NCBI GenBank assembly: GCA_902825945.1
Contig: CADECY010000024.1
Span: forward strand, 18,978-82,977
DNA length: 64,000 nucleotides
Source of the DNA: an uncultured Acidobacteriota bacterium
GTDB taxonomy: Bacteria; Acidobacteriota; Terriglobia; Bryobacterales; Bryobacteraceae
Direction: 5' to 3'
Within the stretch, counting starts at the first letter, position 1, and each line of letters begins with the position of its first letter. The notes below the pieces were generated by a model. That model did not search any database and was not told the origin of the DNA. It saw only the letters and a list, made by a program, of their open reading frames with translations. The position numbers were made by a program, and so were the translations under genes. Shown here in pieces: positions 56,259 through 62,471 of this stretch.

Positions 56259-57328
56259 CTTTTCTGCTCTGTTCGCTCGCGGCCTCCGCGCAGGACTGGC
56301 CGCAGTTTCGCGGCAATCCGCGCCTGACGGGAGTGACCACGGCCACGGTTCCGAAGACGTTGAAAGTGGTCTGGACCTGGGAGGCCGGCGACGCGATCGA
56401 GTCATCGGCCGCGGTCGCGGGAGGCGCCGTCTACATCGGAACGCACAAGAGCGAACTGGTGTCGCTCGACCTCGCGACTGGCAAAGTCCGCTGGACCTAC
56501 AAGACCGATGGCGAGATCGGCGAGTCGTCAGCCGCGGTGTCGGATGGACTGGTCTTCATCGGCGACTTGAACGGCATCGTCCACGGCGTGAACGCGGCGG
56601 ACGGCAAAGGCGTCTGGAAGTTCAAGGCGGGATCGGAGATCAAGTCGTCACCGGTGGTGAGCGGCGCCAAGGTGCTGATCGGATCCTACGACGAGAATCT
56701 CTATGCGATCGACATCAAGACCGGTAAGCAGTCTTGGGCGTTCCGCACCCAAGGTCCGGTGCACTGCACGCCGGGCGTGATGAACGGAGTCACCTACGTG
56801 TCGGGATGCGATGAGAACTTCCGCGCGATTCGCGTGGCCGATGGCGAGCAGGCCTACCTGATCGATTCGGGGACCTACATCGGCGCCTCGCCCGCGCTCA
56901 GCGACAACTTCGCCTACTTCGGAACCTACGACAATCGCGTGCTCGGAGTGAACCTCGTGCAAAAGAAGATCGCGTGGAGCTACGAACACCCGCAGCGCAA
57001 GTTCCCCTACTACTCGTCCGCCGCGATTGCGGGAGACAAGGTGATCCTCGGCGGCCGCGACAAGATGCTCCATTGTTTGGACGCGAAGACGGGCAAGGAG
57101 GTGTGGTCATTCATGACGAAGGCGCGGATCGAGTCCTCGCCAGCGGTGGCCGATTCGCGGGTGTTCTTCGGCTCCAACGACGGGCGCTTCTACGTGGTCG
57201 ACCTGAACACGGGGAAGGCGCTTTGGGAGTTCGAAGCGGGCGCGCCGATCTCGGCATCACCGGCGATTTCGGGGGGCCGGATCGTGGTGGGGACTCAGGA
57301 CGGGAAGCTCTACTGCTTCGGCGGATGA
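56246..57328 (+). CDS. Secreted PQQ-like beta-propeller protein
   Basis: A 360-residue exported protein (signal peptide LLAFLLCSLAASAQ). It consists of seven or eight blades with the PQQ-enzyme repeat core, for example VYIGTHKSELVSLDLATGKV, VFIGDLNGIVHGVNAADGKG, VLIGSYDENLYAIDIKTGKQ and VVGTQDGKLYCFG. Proteins of this build (BamB-like or PQQ-like) scaffold complexes or bind ligands; catalytic PQQ residues are not visible. The start lies within the dehydrogenase end. Its last 344 bases recur 2.2 kb downstream as a 5'-truncated copy. Confidence 0.88.
   Translation: MRLLAFLLCSLAASAQDWPQFRGNPRLTGVTTATVPKTLKVVWTWEAGDAIESSAAVAGGAVYIGTHKSELVSLDLATGKVRWTYKTDGEIGESSAAVSDGLVFIGDLNGIVHGVNAADGKGVWKFKAGSEIKSSPVVSGAKVLIGSYDENLYAIDIKTGKQSWAFRTQGPVHCTPGVMNGVTYVSGCDENFRAIRVADGEQAYLIDSGTYIGASPALSDNFAYFGTYDNRVLGVNLVQKKIAWSYEHPQRKFPYYSSAAIAGDKVILGGRDKMLHCLDAKTGKEVWSFMTKARIESSPAVADSRVFFGSNDGRFYVVDLNTGKALWEFEAGAPISASPAISGGRIVVGTQDGKLYCFGG
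56985..57328 (+). repeat. Left copy of a 0.34-kb direct repeat (3' end of PQQ-like gene)
   Basis: This segment matches 59235-59577 at all but about 13 positions plus one single-base gap at its left edge. All substitutions I counted fall at synonymous positions (for example ATT/ATC, TTG/CTG, GAG/GAA, TAC/TAT, TGC/TGT). The two copies flank the tcmP-gp37 pair. Confidence 0.9.
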
Positions 57329-57345
57329 CGGAGACTCCAGTCTAG

Positions 57346-57351
57346 TAGAAT
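57346..57351 (+). promoter_or_regulatory. Probable -10 element of a leaderless tcmP transcript
   Basis: TAGAAT, again followed by AGC, ends seven bases before the tcmP ATG (57359). The same arrangement precedes the aldolase gene at 54367. There is no Shine-Dalgarno sequence. Confidence 0.4.
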
Positions 57352-57358
57352 AGCTCCG

Positions 57359-58219
57359 ATGAGTGCGGTTCCAGCCAATTTACGAACGGAAGGAGATGGA
57401 CTCCGGACATCCATAGTAGGGAATTGGGCGAAGGAGAAGTACCGGCTTCTCGCGATCTACTACGAGATGTTCTCGACCGGCATGAAGGATAAATGGGATC
57501 AGCGAGTCTACATCGACCTTTATGCGGGCGGCGGTATCGCAAGAATTGACGGAACCGGAACGCACTTGAAGGGGTCACCGCTGATCGCTTTGACCGTTCG
57601 AAACCGATTCGACAAGTACGTTCTTTGCGAGGAGGACGAGGACTTGATGGCGGCCTTGAAGGTTAGGGTGAAGCGTGTCGCCCCTGCCGCCGATGTCAGC
57701 TACATTTCTGGCAACTGTGACGAACGCGTTGAGGAGATTTCGAACGCTGTGCCGCGAGGATCGAGCGACAGGCGAGTCTTGAGCCTCTGCCTGGTGGATC
57801 CCTTCGATTTCGGAATCAAATTCTCCACGATCCGGCGGCTCTCGAGGCTATTTATTGATTTCGTTGTGCTTCTCGCTGTCGGCATGGATGCAAACCGGAA
57901 CTATGATCACTACGTTGAGGGGAACTCCCCGAAGATCGATGATGCCCTGGGCAATTCCGAATGGCGTGACAGATGGAGGGCGTCGGGCATCAAGCGGCGG
58001 AACTTTCGACAGTTCTTGGCCGAAGAGTTTGCCACCAGCATGGCGTCGCTCGATTACATCGCGACACCCCTGAACCAGATGAAATTGGTGAAATCCGGGG
58101 AGAAGAACCTTCCCCTTTACTACCTTGCGCTCTTTTCTCGTCACCAGACAGCGCACAAATTCTGGGATGACGTCTTGAAGTACGGCACAGACCAGCGACA
58201 GTTGGACTTCGACAGCTAA
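57359..58219 (+). CDS. tcmP: Three-Cys-motif partner protein TcmP
   Basis: A 286-residue protein of the TcmP family, always found next to a phage Gp37/Gp68-like three-Cys protein. It has a Rossmann-like start: VGNWAKEKYRLLAIYYEMF, then WDQRVYIDLYAGGGIARIDG resembling methyltransferase motif I, KYVLCEEDEDLM as motif II, and LCLVDPFDFGIKF as motif IV. Biochemical role is unknown; a nucleic-acid methyltransferase-like activity is inference. Base composition is slightly lower in GC than in flanking genes (for example ATTTATTGATTTCG), consistent with later arrival. Stop and next ATG overlap (TAATG). Confidence 0.85.
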   Translation: MSAVPANLRTEGDGLRTSIVGNWAKEKYRLLAIYYEMFSTGMKDKWDQRVYIDLYAGGGIARIDGTGTHLKGSPLIALTVRNRFDKYVLCEEDEDLMAALKVRVKRVAPAADVSYISGNCDERVEEISNAVPRGSSDRRVLSLCLVDPFDFGIKFSTIRRLSRLFIDFVVLLAVGMDANRNYDHYVEGNSPKIDDALGNSEWRDRWRASGIKRRNFRQFLAEEFATSMASLDYIATPLNQMKLVKSGEKNLPLYYLALFSRHQTAHKFWDDVLKYGTDQRQLDFDS

Positions 58220-59028
58220 TGTCCCAACTTTCCAAGATCGAATGGACTGACGCGACGTGGAACCCCGTTCGCGGTTGCACGAAGATCAGCCCTGGCTGCA
58301 AGCATTGCTACGCCGAGCGGTTCGCGGAGCGATTTCGTGGGGTGAAGGACCATCCATTCGAGCAGGGCTTCGACCTCCGGTTGATTCCCGAGAAGCTCGC
58401 CGAACCTCTTCGTTGGGGTGAACCGAGGATGATCTTCGTCAATTCCATGAGTGACCTGTTTCACGAAGAGATCGATCTCGGCTACATTCAGCGCGTGGTG
58501 GCGACCATGCGGCTCGCAAGGTGGCACACGTATCAAGTGCTGACCAAGCGCGCAGTCCGCCTTCGTTCGGTACTGTCCGGTCCGCTACGTGATGCCGCAA
58601 CCGATGAGCATATCTGGTGGGGAGTCTCCGTGGAAGACCGTAAGTACGGCCTGCCGCGCATCGCCGAGTTGCAGGCAACTCCCGCGGCGATGCGCTTTCT
58701 CTCCATCGAGCCGCTCCTCGAGGATCTCGGGATGGTCCCGCTGGAAGGCATCTCGTGGGTAATCGTAGGCGGCGAGAGCGGTCCCGGGGCCAGGCCGATG
58801 AAGGAGACTTGGGTTGACTCGATCCGAGAACAGTGCGAGGCAGCGAAGGTGCCCTTCTTCTTCAAGCAGTGGGGCGGGGTGCGAAAGAAATCGACCGGAC
58901 GCAGCCTGCGCGGGCGAACACACGATGGCTTCCCAGAGCGAGTCCAACATCCCCCGCTTCCGGCCAGGACGAGGTTGGAACATGCTCATGCGCTCGAGTG
59001 TGCATCTTTGGTTCAGGTTGGCGCATAG
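58219..59028 (+). CDS. Phage Gp37/Gp68-like three-Cys-motif protein (DUF5131)
   Basis: A 269-residue protein with the N-terminal three-Cys motif C20-x6-C27-x2-C30 (GCTKISPGCKHCYAERF), like a radical-SAM-type iron-sulfur site. Family landmarks follow: MIFVNSMSDLFHEEIDLGYI, YQVLTKRAVRLRSVL, WWGVSVEDRKYGLPRI, FLSIEPLLEDLG, WVIVGGESGPGARPM and FFFKQWGG. Homologues occur in phages and bacterial accessory regions, together with TcmP; function is not established. The C-terminal 30 residues (after RGRTHDGFP) are not recognisably conserved. The start overlaps tcmP's stop. Confidence 0.87.
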   Translation: MSQLSKIEWTDATWNPVRGCTKISPGCKHCYAERFAERFRGVKDHPFEQGFDLRLIPEKLAEPLRWGEPRMIFVNSMSDLFHEEIDLGYIQRVVATMRLARWHTYQVLTKRAVRLRSVLSGPLRDAATDEHIWWGVSVEDRKYGLPRIAELQATPAAMRFLSIEPLLEDLGMVPLEGISWVIVGGESGPGARPMKETWVDSIREQCEAAKVPFFFKQWGGVRKKSTGRSLRGRTHDGFPERVQHPPLPARTRLEHAHALECASLVQVGA

Positions 59029-59099
59029 AATAGCGGCCCTGCTGCAACCCTCGGATTTTGCGGAGCCCATGAGAGTCGACAAGATAGCGCAACCAGTTC

Positions 59100-59234
59100 G
59101 GAGCTACTCAGGGCAGAGGCGCCATAGCACTCCTCGGGCTCGATATCGACGCCGCGATCGTTTCCCCGTTTCCCATGGAGCGCCGACCGTGTTGTCTCGC
59201 GGCTCATACGGAAGTCCACCGCTTCGTGACATGC
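59100..59234 (+). pseudogene. Remnant of the 3' end of the macrodomain-like gene
   Basis: This stretch resembles 60485-60592, the end of the intact gene: shared runs include GCGATCGTTTCCC, CATGGAGCGCCGA and CCGCTTCGTGACAT, with small indels (an extra eight bases before CATGGAG). It is not open in the original frame. It lies between the Gp37-like gene and the truncated PQQ-gene copy, implying a former tandem duplication of the PQQ-end/macrodomain-like unit. Confidence 0.65.
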
Positions 59235-59577
59235 AACACCGCAGCGCAAGTTCCCCTATTACTCGTCCGCCGCGATCGCGGGAGACAAGGTGATCCTCGG
59301 CGGCCGCGACAAGATGCTGCATTGTCTGGACGCGAAGACGGGCAAGGAAGTGTGGTCGTTCATGACGAAGGCGCGGATCGAGTCCTCGCCAGCGGTGGCT
59401 GATTCGCGTGTGTTCTTCGGTTCCAACGACGGCCGCTTCTACGTGGTCGACCTGAACACGGGGAAGGCGCTTTGGGAGTTCGAAGCGGGCGCGCCGATCT
59501 CGGCATCACCGGCGATTTCGGGGGGCCGGATCGTGGTGGGGACTCAGGACGGCAAGCTCTATTGTTTCGGCGGATGA
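59235..59577 (+). pseudogene. 5'-truncated copy of the PQQ-like propeller gene
   Basis: This carries the last ~113 codons of the gene at 56246-57328, in the same orientation and with identical predicted protein (FPYYSSAAIAGDKVILGGRD to the closing KLYCFGG). It has no signal peptide or start region; an internal start at 59290 would give a meaningless 95-residue piece. It ends nine bases before the intact macrodomain-like gene, so this junction may be the ancestral gene order. Confidence 0.88.
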
Positions 59578-59586
59578 ACGATCCGC

Positions 59587-60588
59587 ATGACGTGGTTCGA
59601 AGAGCTGGCGGGATTTCGCGAAGATTCGCCCGCCGATGTCCGGCGGAAGATGGCCGTGGAGGGCGAGGCCTTGGTGTCGCGAGTCGACGGGAGAGAGCTC
59701 CGCTTCGGACGTCTCGAAACGCCCAGTCTCGGTGAATTGAGGGAGCGCGTCTCTTCCGGCGATTCCCCGGCCGGTGGAATCTCGGTGCGCCAAGTGGTGG
59801 CGGATGTCCGGAATCTCCATGCCAACGCGGAGAACGCGGGAGCACTGTTCCAAGCGGCTTCTCAGTTCAATCTCCTGGAGATGGCCGGTCCCTCGATTAC
59901 GCCTGAGGAGGGTGTCGGCATCTATGAGAACGATCGGACGCAGGGGCCGGCGTGCGCCATCGCATGCGGGGCGGGCACCATTTACCGCAACTACTTCGCT
60001 CCGGTGAACGGGCAGTTGGGCCAGAGCCGGACGAACCAACTCGACTGCCTGGCGGACTTGGGGGTGGCATTGGGGACCCCCCGGCATCGTCTCTGGGAGA
60101 TGAAGAACGGTTACGCGCTGGCATCGGCCGCGGGGCTGCGCGAGATCTCGGAGATTCTGCGCGCCGCGCGGCAAGAGGAGCAGGACACCCTGCGAAAACT
60201 TCTACGCATCGGCCTCCAATGGAATCCCCGCGTGACGCTCGGTAAGTCGATGCATACGGTGTCTCAAGCGTATTGCTCCGCGCTGCCTATCGCCTACGGC
60301 GCTCCCGAGCCCGGCCTCTGGGAGCCCTTCGCGAAACTGGTGCTCGAGGCTGCCTACGAGGCAACGCTCTGTGCCGGCATCGTTAATGCTCGTGCCGGCG
60401 GGACCCGCCGCGTCTACCTCACGCTTCTCGGCGGTGGCGCATTCGGCAATCCCGCCGAATGGATCATGTCCGCGATGTTGCGCGCGCTGGAGCAATACTC
60501 GAGCTTCGGACTCGACATCGCGATCGTTTCCCATGGAGCGCCGAATGCGATGGTCCAGCGGCTCGTACGGCGGTTTACCGCTTCGTGA
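59587..60588 (+). CDS. Macrodomain/PARG-like conserved protein of unknown function
   Basis: A 333-residue cytosolic protein. Two segments resemble macrodomain-type ADP-ribose-binding folds: VRQVVADVRNLHANAENAGA with ALFQAASQFNLLEMAGPS, then YENDRTQGPACAIACGAGTI (residues 113-132) and, near the end, RRVYLTLLGGGAFGNPAEWI followed by GLDIAIVSHGAP, the usual place of the second phosphate loop and last strand. I recognise the FQAASQFNLLEM...DRTQGPACA pattern as belonging to a little-studied conserved family; hydrolysis or binding of ADP-ribose is inference. A nine-base gap separates it from the truncated PQQ-gene copy upstream. The following RES toxin consumes NAD, which may or may not be relevant. 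Confidence 0.6.
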   Translation: MTWFEELAGFREDSPADVRRKMAVEGEALVSRVDGRELRFGRLETPSLGELRERVSSGDSPAGGISVRQVVADVRNLHANAENAGALFQAASQFNLLEMAGPSITPEEGVGIYENDRTQGPACAIACGAGTIYRNYFAPVNGQLGQSRTNQLDCLADLGVALGTPRHRLWEMKNGYALASAAGLREISEILRAARQEEQDTLRKLLRIGLQWNPRVTLGKSMHTVSQAYCSALPIAYGAPEPGLWEPFAKLVLEAAYEATLCAGIVNARAGGTRRVYLTLLGGGAFGNPAEWIMSAMLRALEQYSSFGLDIAIVSHGAPNAMVQRLVRRFTAS

Positions 60589-60682
60589 CATTCGGGCGCC
60601 GCTTGGGCCCGGCCCGGCTGTCATCCGCATCCGGTAGCGCCGCGCCAGTTCCAGCGCATGGAGCTAGAATGGAGCCAGAGCC

Positions 60683-61075
60683 ATGGAAATGATTCTGCGG
60701 GAAGACGTCGCCGAGGTTGGCCGCCGCGGTGAGGTCGTGAAGGTGTCACCCGGATACGCTCGAAACTTCCTGTTGCCCAAGCGGCTCGCCGTAGCTGCGA
60801 CCCCTGCGAACAAGAAGATCGTGGAACAGGAGAGGCAAGCGGGACTCCAGGTTGAAAGGACCGGCACTGGGCATTCCGGCAGGACGACGGTGGAATCGTT
60901 ACTCAGAGCCGAGGCAACTCGTGTGTTTGGAGACAAGGATGTCGCGGAAGAGTGGCTTCACGCGCCCATCCCCTCACTCGGTGGCCGCAAGCCGCTGGAA
61001 ATGGTCAAATCCTCCCGGCAGCAGAGAGACCGGGTGTACCAAATCCTCGGCAGGATCGAACACGGCATCTTCTGA
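60683..61075 (+). CDS. Chimeric antitoxin: ribosomal protein L9 N-terminal domain fused to Xre/MbcA/ParS toxin-binding domain
   Basis: A 130-residue single frame with two parts. Residues 1-55 are an L9 N-terminal rRNA-binding domain plus helix start ([48 protein letters not shown]), about 76% identical to the window's genuine bL9. Residues about 70-130 are the C-terminal toxin-binding domain of RES-system antitoxins ([43 protein letters not shown]). The normal Xre helix-turn-helix is absent. ATG 60683 has GGAG nine bases upstream. Its stop overlaps the RES toxin start (TGATG), the standard antitoxin-toxin order. It may reach the ribosome through the L9 part; that is inference. Confidence 0.85.
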   Translation: MEMILREDVAEVGRRGEVVKVSPGYARNFLLPKRLAVAATPANKKIVEQERQAGLQVERTGTGHSGRTTVESLLRAEATRVFGDKDVAEEWLHAPIPSLGGRKPLEMVKSSRQQRDRVYQILGRIEHGIF

Positions 61076-61527
61076 TGAAGGTGGCCTATCGGCTCTGTCG
61101 ATCGCTCTACTCAGCGTCCAGCGGAGACGGCGCGAAGCGCTTTGGCGGACGCTGGAACCCGCCGGGAACCAGCGCGGTTTACGCAGCGGAGAACCGGGCG
61201 CTGTGCGTGCTGGAGCGGCTGGCCCACTTGGTTCAACTCCCGCGCGACGACGCGTTCACCAGAATTGTCATCCCTTCTGAAACCGCGTCGGTCGCGTTAC
61301 GGCGGACTGAACTGCCACATGGGTGGGACGATCCCGTCGAACACGGATCCACTCAGGCTCTGGCAGCAAAGCTATTGAAGGACGTTGCGGTGCTCAGGGT
61401 CCCGAGCATCGTGGTACCTGACGAATGGTGTCTGGTGCTGAACCCTGAACACCCGGATTTCCAGCAGATTCGATTCGGAGCACCGAAGCCGTTCCGGTAC
61501 GACCATCGCCTCCGGCCTGGCGCTTGA
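61075..61527 (+). CDS. RES-domain toxin (NAD+ phosphorylase family)
   Basis: A 150-residue RES protein. The pocket residues known from Xre-RES toxins occur at the right spacing: R26 in GGRW, Y36 in SAVYAAE and E47 in CVLERL (Arg-x9-Tyr-x10-Glu). Later marks are GSTQALAAKLLKDVAVLRVP, the serine-bearing loop VPSIVVPDEWCLVLNPEHPD, and FRYDHRL. RES toxins deplete NAD+ by phosphorolysis and stop growth. Nothing suggests inactivation. It overlaps the chimeric antitoxin by one base. Confidence 0.93.
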   Translation: MKVAYRLCRSLYSASSGDGAKRFGGRWNPPGTSAVYAAENRALCVLERLAHLVQLPRDDAFTRIVIPSETASVALRRTELPHGWDDPVEHGSTQALAAKLLKDVAVLRVPSIVVPDEWCLVLNPEHPDFQQIRFGAPKPFRYDHRLRPGA

Positions 61528-61564
61528 TCCGCTGTTTGGAACCGCGCCGAACCCTTACGGACGT

Positions 61565-62063
61565 TCACCGCTTCGTGGACGCGATCCGCGCCGGATGCAG
61601 GTTCGACAACCTGCGCTCGACCAGATTTCCCTCGTAGAAAAATGCGAGGATGTCGTTCCCCTTTCGCGTCGAGTTTTGCCCGCTCCTCGAGCCAACGAGC
61701 AATGCGAGGCAGCGCGAACTCGCGGATCTGCCCTCCAGTGAGATGCCGCTCTTTCCGTGGCACCGGATGCACGATCAGTTCCCAACGGGAACGCTCGGGC
61801 CGTCTGCGGAGGTCGAAGTCCCGGTGCGTCGCCGGATCGCCATTCAGAAATTCGATCCGGATGACTTCCCAGTTGGCCGGACAGCGACTAAGGTGCTCGG
61901 TGTAGAAATGCAAGGCGATCTCACGAAGTTGCGGGGCCGAGCGGAGACCTTGCGACAAGTCCTCCGCGCCGGTCGGGTAGCTCAACTCTGGCGAAAGCTT
62001 CGCCCGCGACAGCGTGGGGATCAGGAAGGGCGGAATGCGGGATTCAGGCTTCGACCAGATCAC
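61565..62063 (-). pseudogene. Frameshifted hypothetical protein
   Basis: From GTG 62063 the frame reads RIPPFLIPTLSRAKLSPELS, PQLREIALHFYTEHLSRCPA and GGQIREFALPRIARWLEERA up to AKLDAKG near 61655. The same line of sequence continues sensibly only in the +1 frame (NDILAFFYEGNLVERRLSN, HPARIASTKR) to a TGA at 61565-61567; the first frame instead runs on antisense through the RES gene. The break is at an AAAGGGG tract, so either a real frameshift or a sequencing error. No family is recognised. Its start overlaps the truncated hemoglobin gene's 3' end by 20 bases. Confidence 0.5.
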
Positions 62064-62418
62064 TCTTCGTGCTCTCGACGAAGCTGACCACCGCGGCCCG
62101 GTCATCGCCGGCGAGACCGAAGTGATCGAGCGTGGCATTTACATGGCCCATGAACGCTTGCCAGTCGCCTTCATCGATGCGCATGCCTTTGTGGGAGGTC
62201 TTCATGTCGCGTCCGGTGTAGAGCACGGGACCGCCGGTGGCGTTGCACAGGAAATTCACGAGAAGCTGCAACTCGCGCTGCAAGCCGTCGGTGCCACGGT
62301 GGGCCCATAAGCGGCCCAGCCGCTGATCAGCCATCAGCCGGCCGACCAGGTGGGTGGCGACAGCCGAGATGGCGTCGTAGCCACCGAGTCGCGCGTAGAG
62401 GGTGGTTGGTGTCGACAT
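62044..62418 (-). CDS. glbN: Group I truncated hemoglobin
   Basis: A 124-residue 2-on-2 globin: start LYARLGGYDAISAVATHLV, the helix-E/loop region LQLLVNFLCNATGGPVLYTG, the proximal His in MKTSHKGMRIDEGDW, and GHVNATLDHF. The Gly-Gly turns and length are those of group I proteins, which bind O2 or dioxygenate NO. ATG 62418 is preceded only by a -10-like element and no ribosome binding site; a GTG one codon earlier is also possible. Confidence 0.92.
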   Translation of the reverse strand: MSTPTTLYARLGGYDAISAVATHLVGRLMADQRLGRLWAHRGTDGLQRELQLLVNFLCNATGGPVLYTGRDMKTSHKGMRIDEGDWQAFMGHVNATLDHFGLAGDDRAAVVSFVESTKSDLVEA

Positions 62419-62425
62419 CACGGGT

Positions 62426-62431
62426 AGTATA
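62426..62431 (-). promoter_or_regulatory. Probable -10 element of a leaderless hemoglobin transcript
   Basis: On the minus strand TATACT ends seven bases before the ATG at 62418. The spacing would place the transcript start on the start codon. The -35 (GCGGTT) is poor. Confidence 0.35.
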
Positions 62432-62471
62432 CCGGAGATTCATGACGGAACCGCTTGCTCACGCTCACGGC

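Noticed and set aside
59290..59577. Intact small gene of 95 residues
   Set aside because: It is the 3' fragment of the PQQ-like gene without signal peptide or start region.
60683..60850. Second complete rplI gene
   Set aside because: Only the N-terminal domain is L9-like; the rest is a toxin-binding domain in the same frame.
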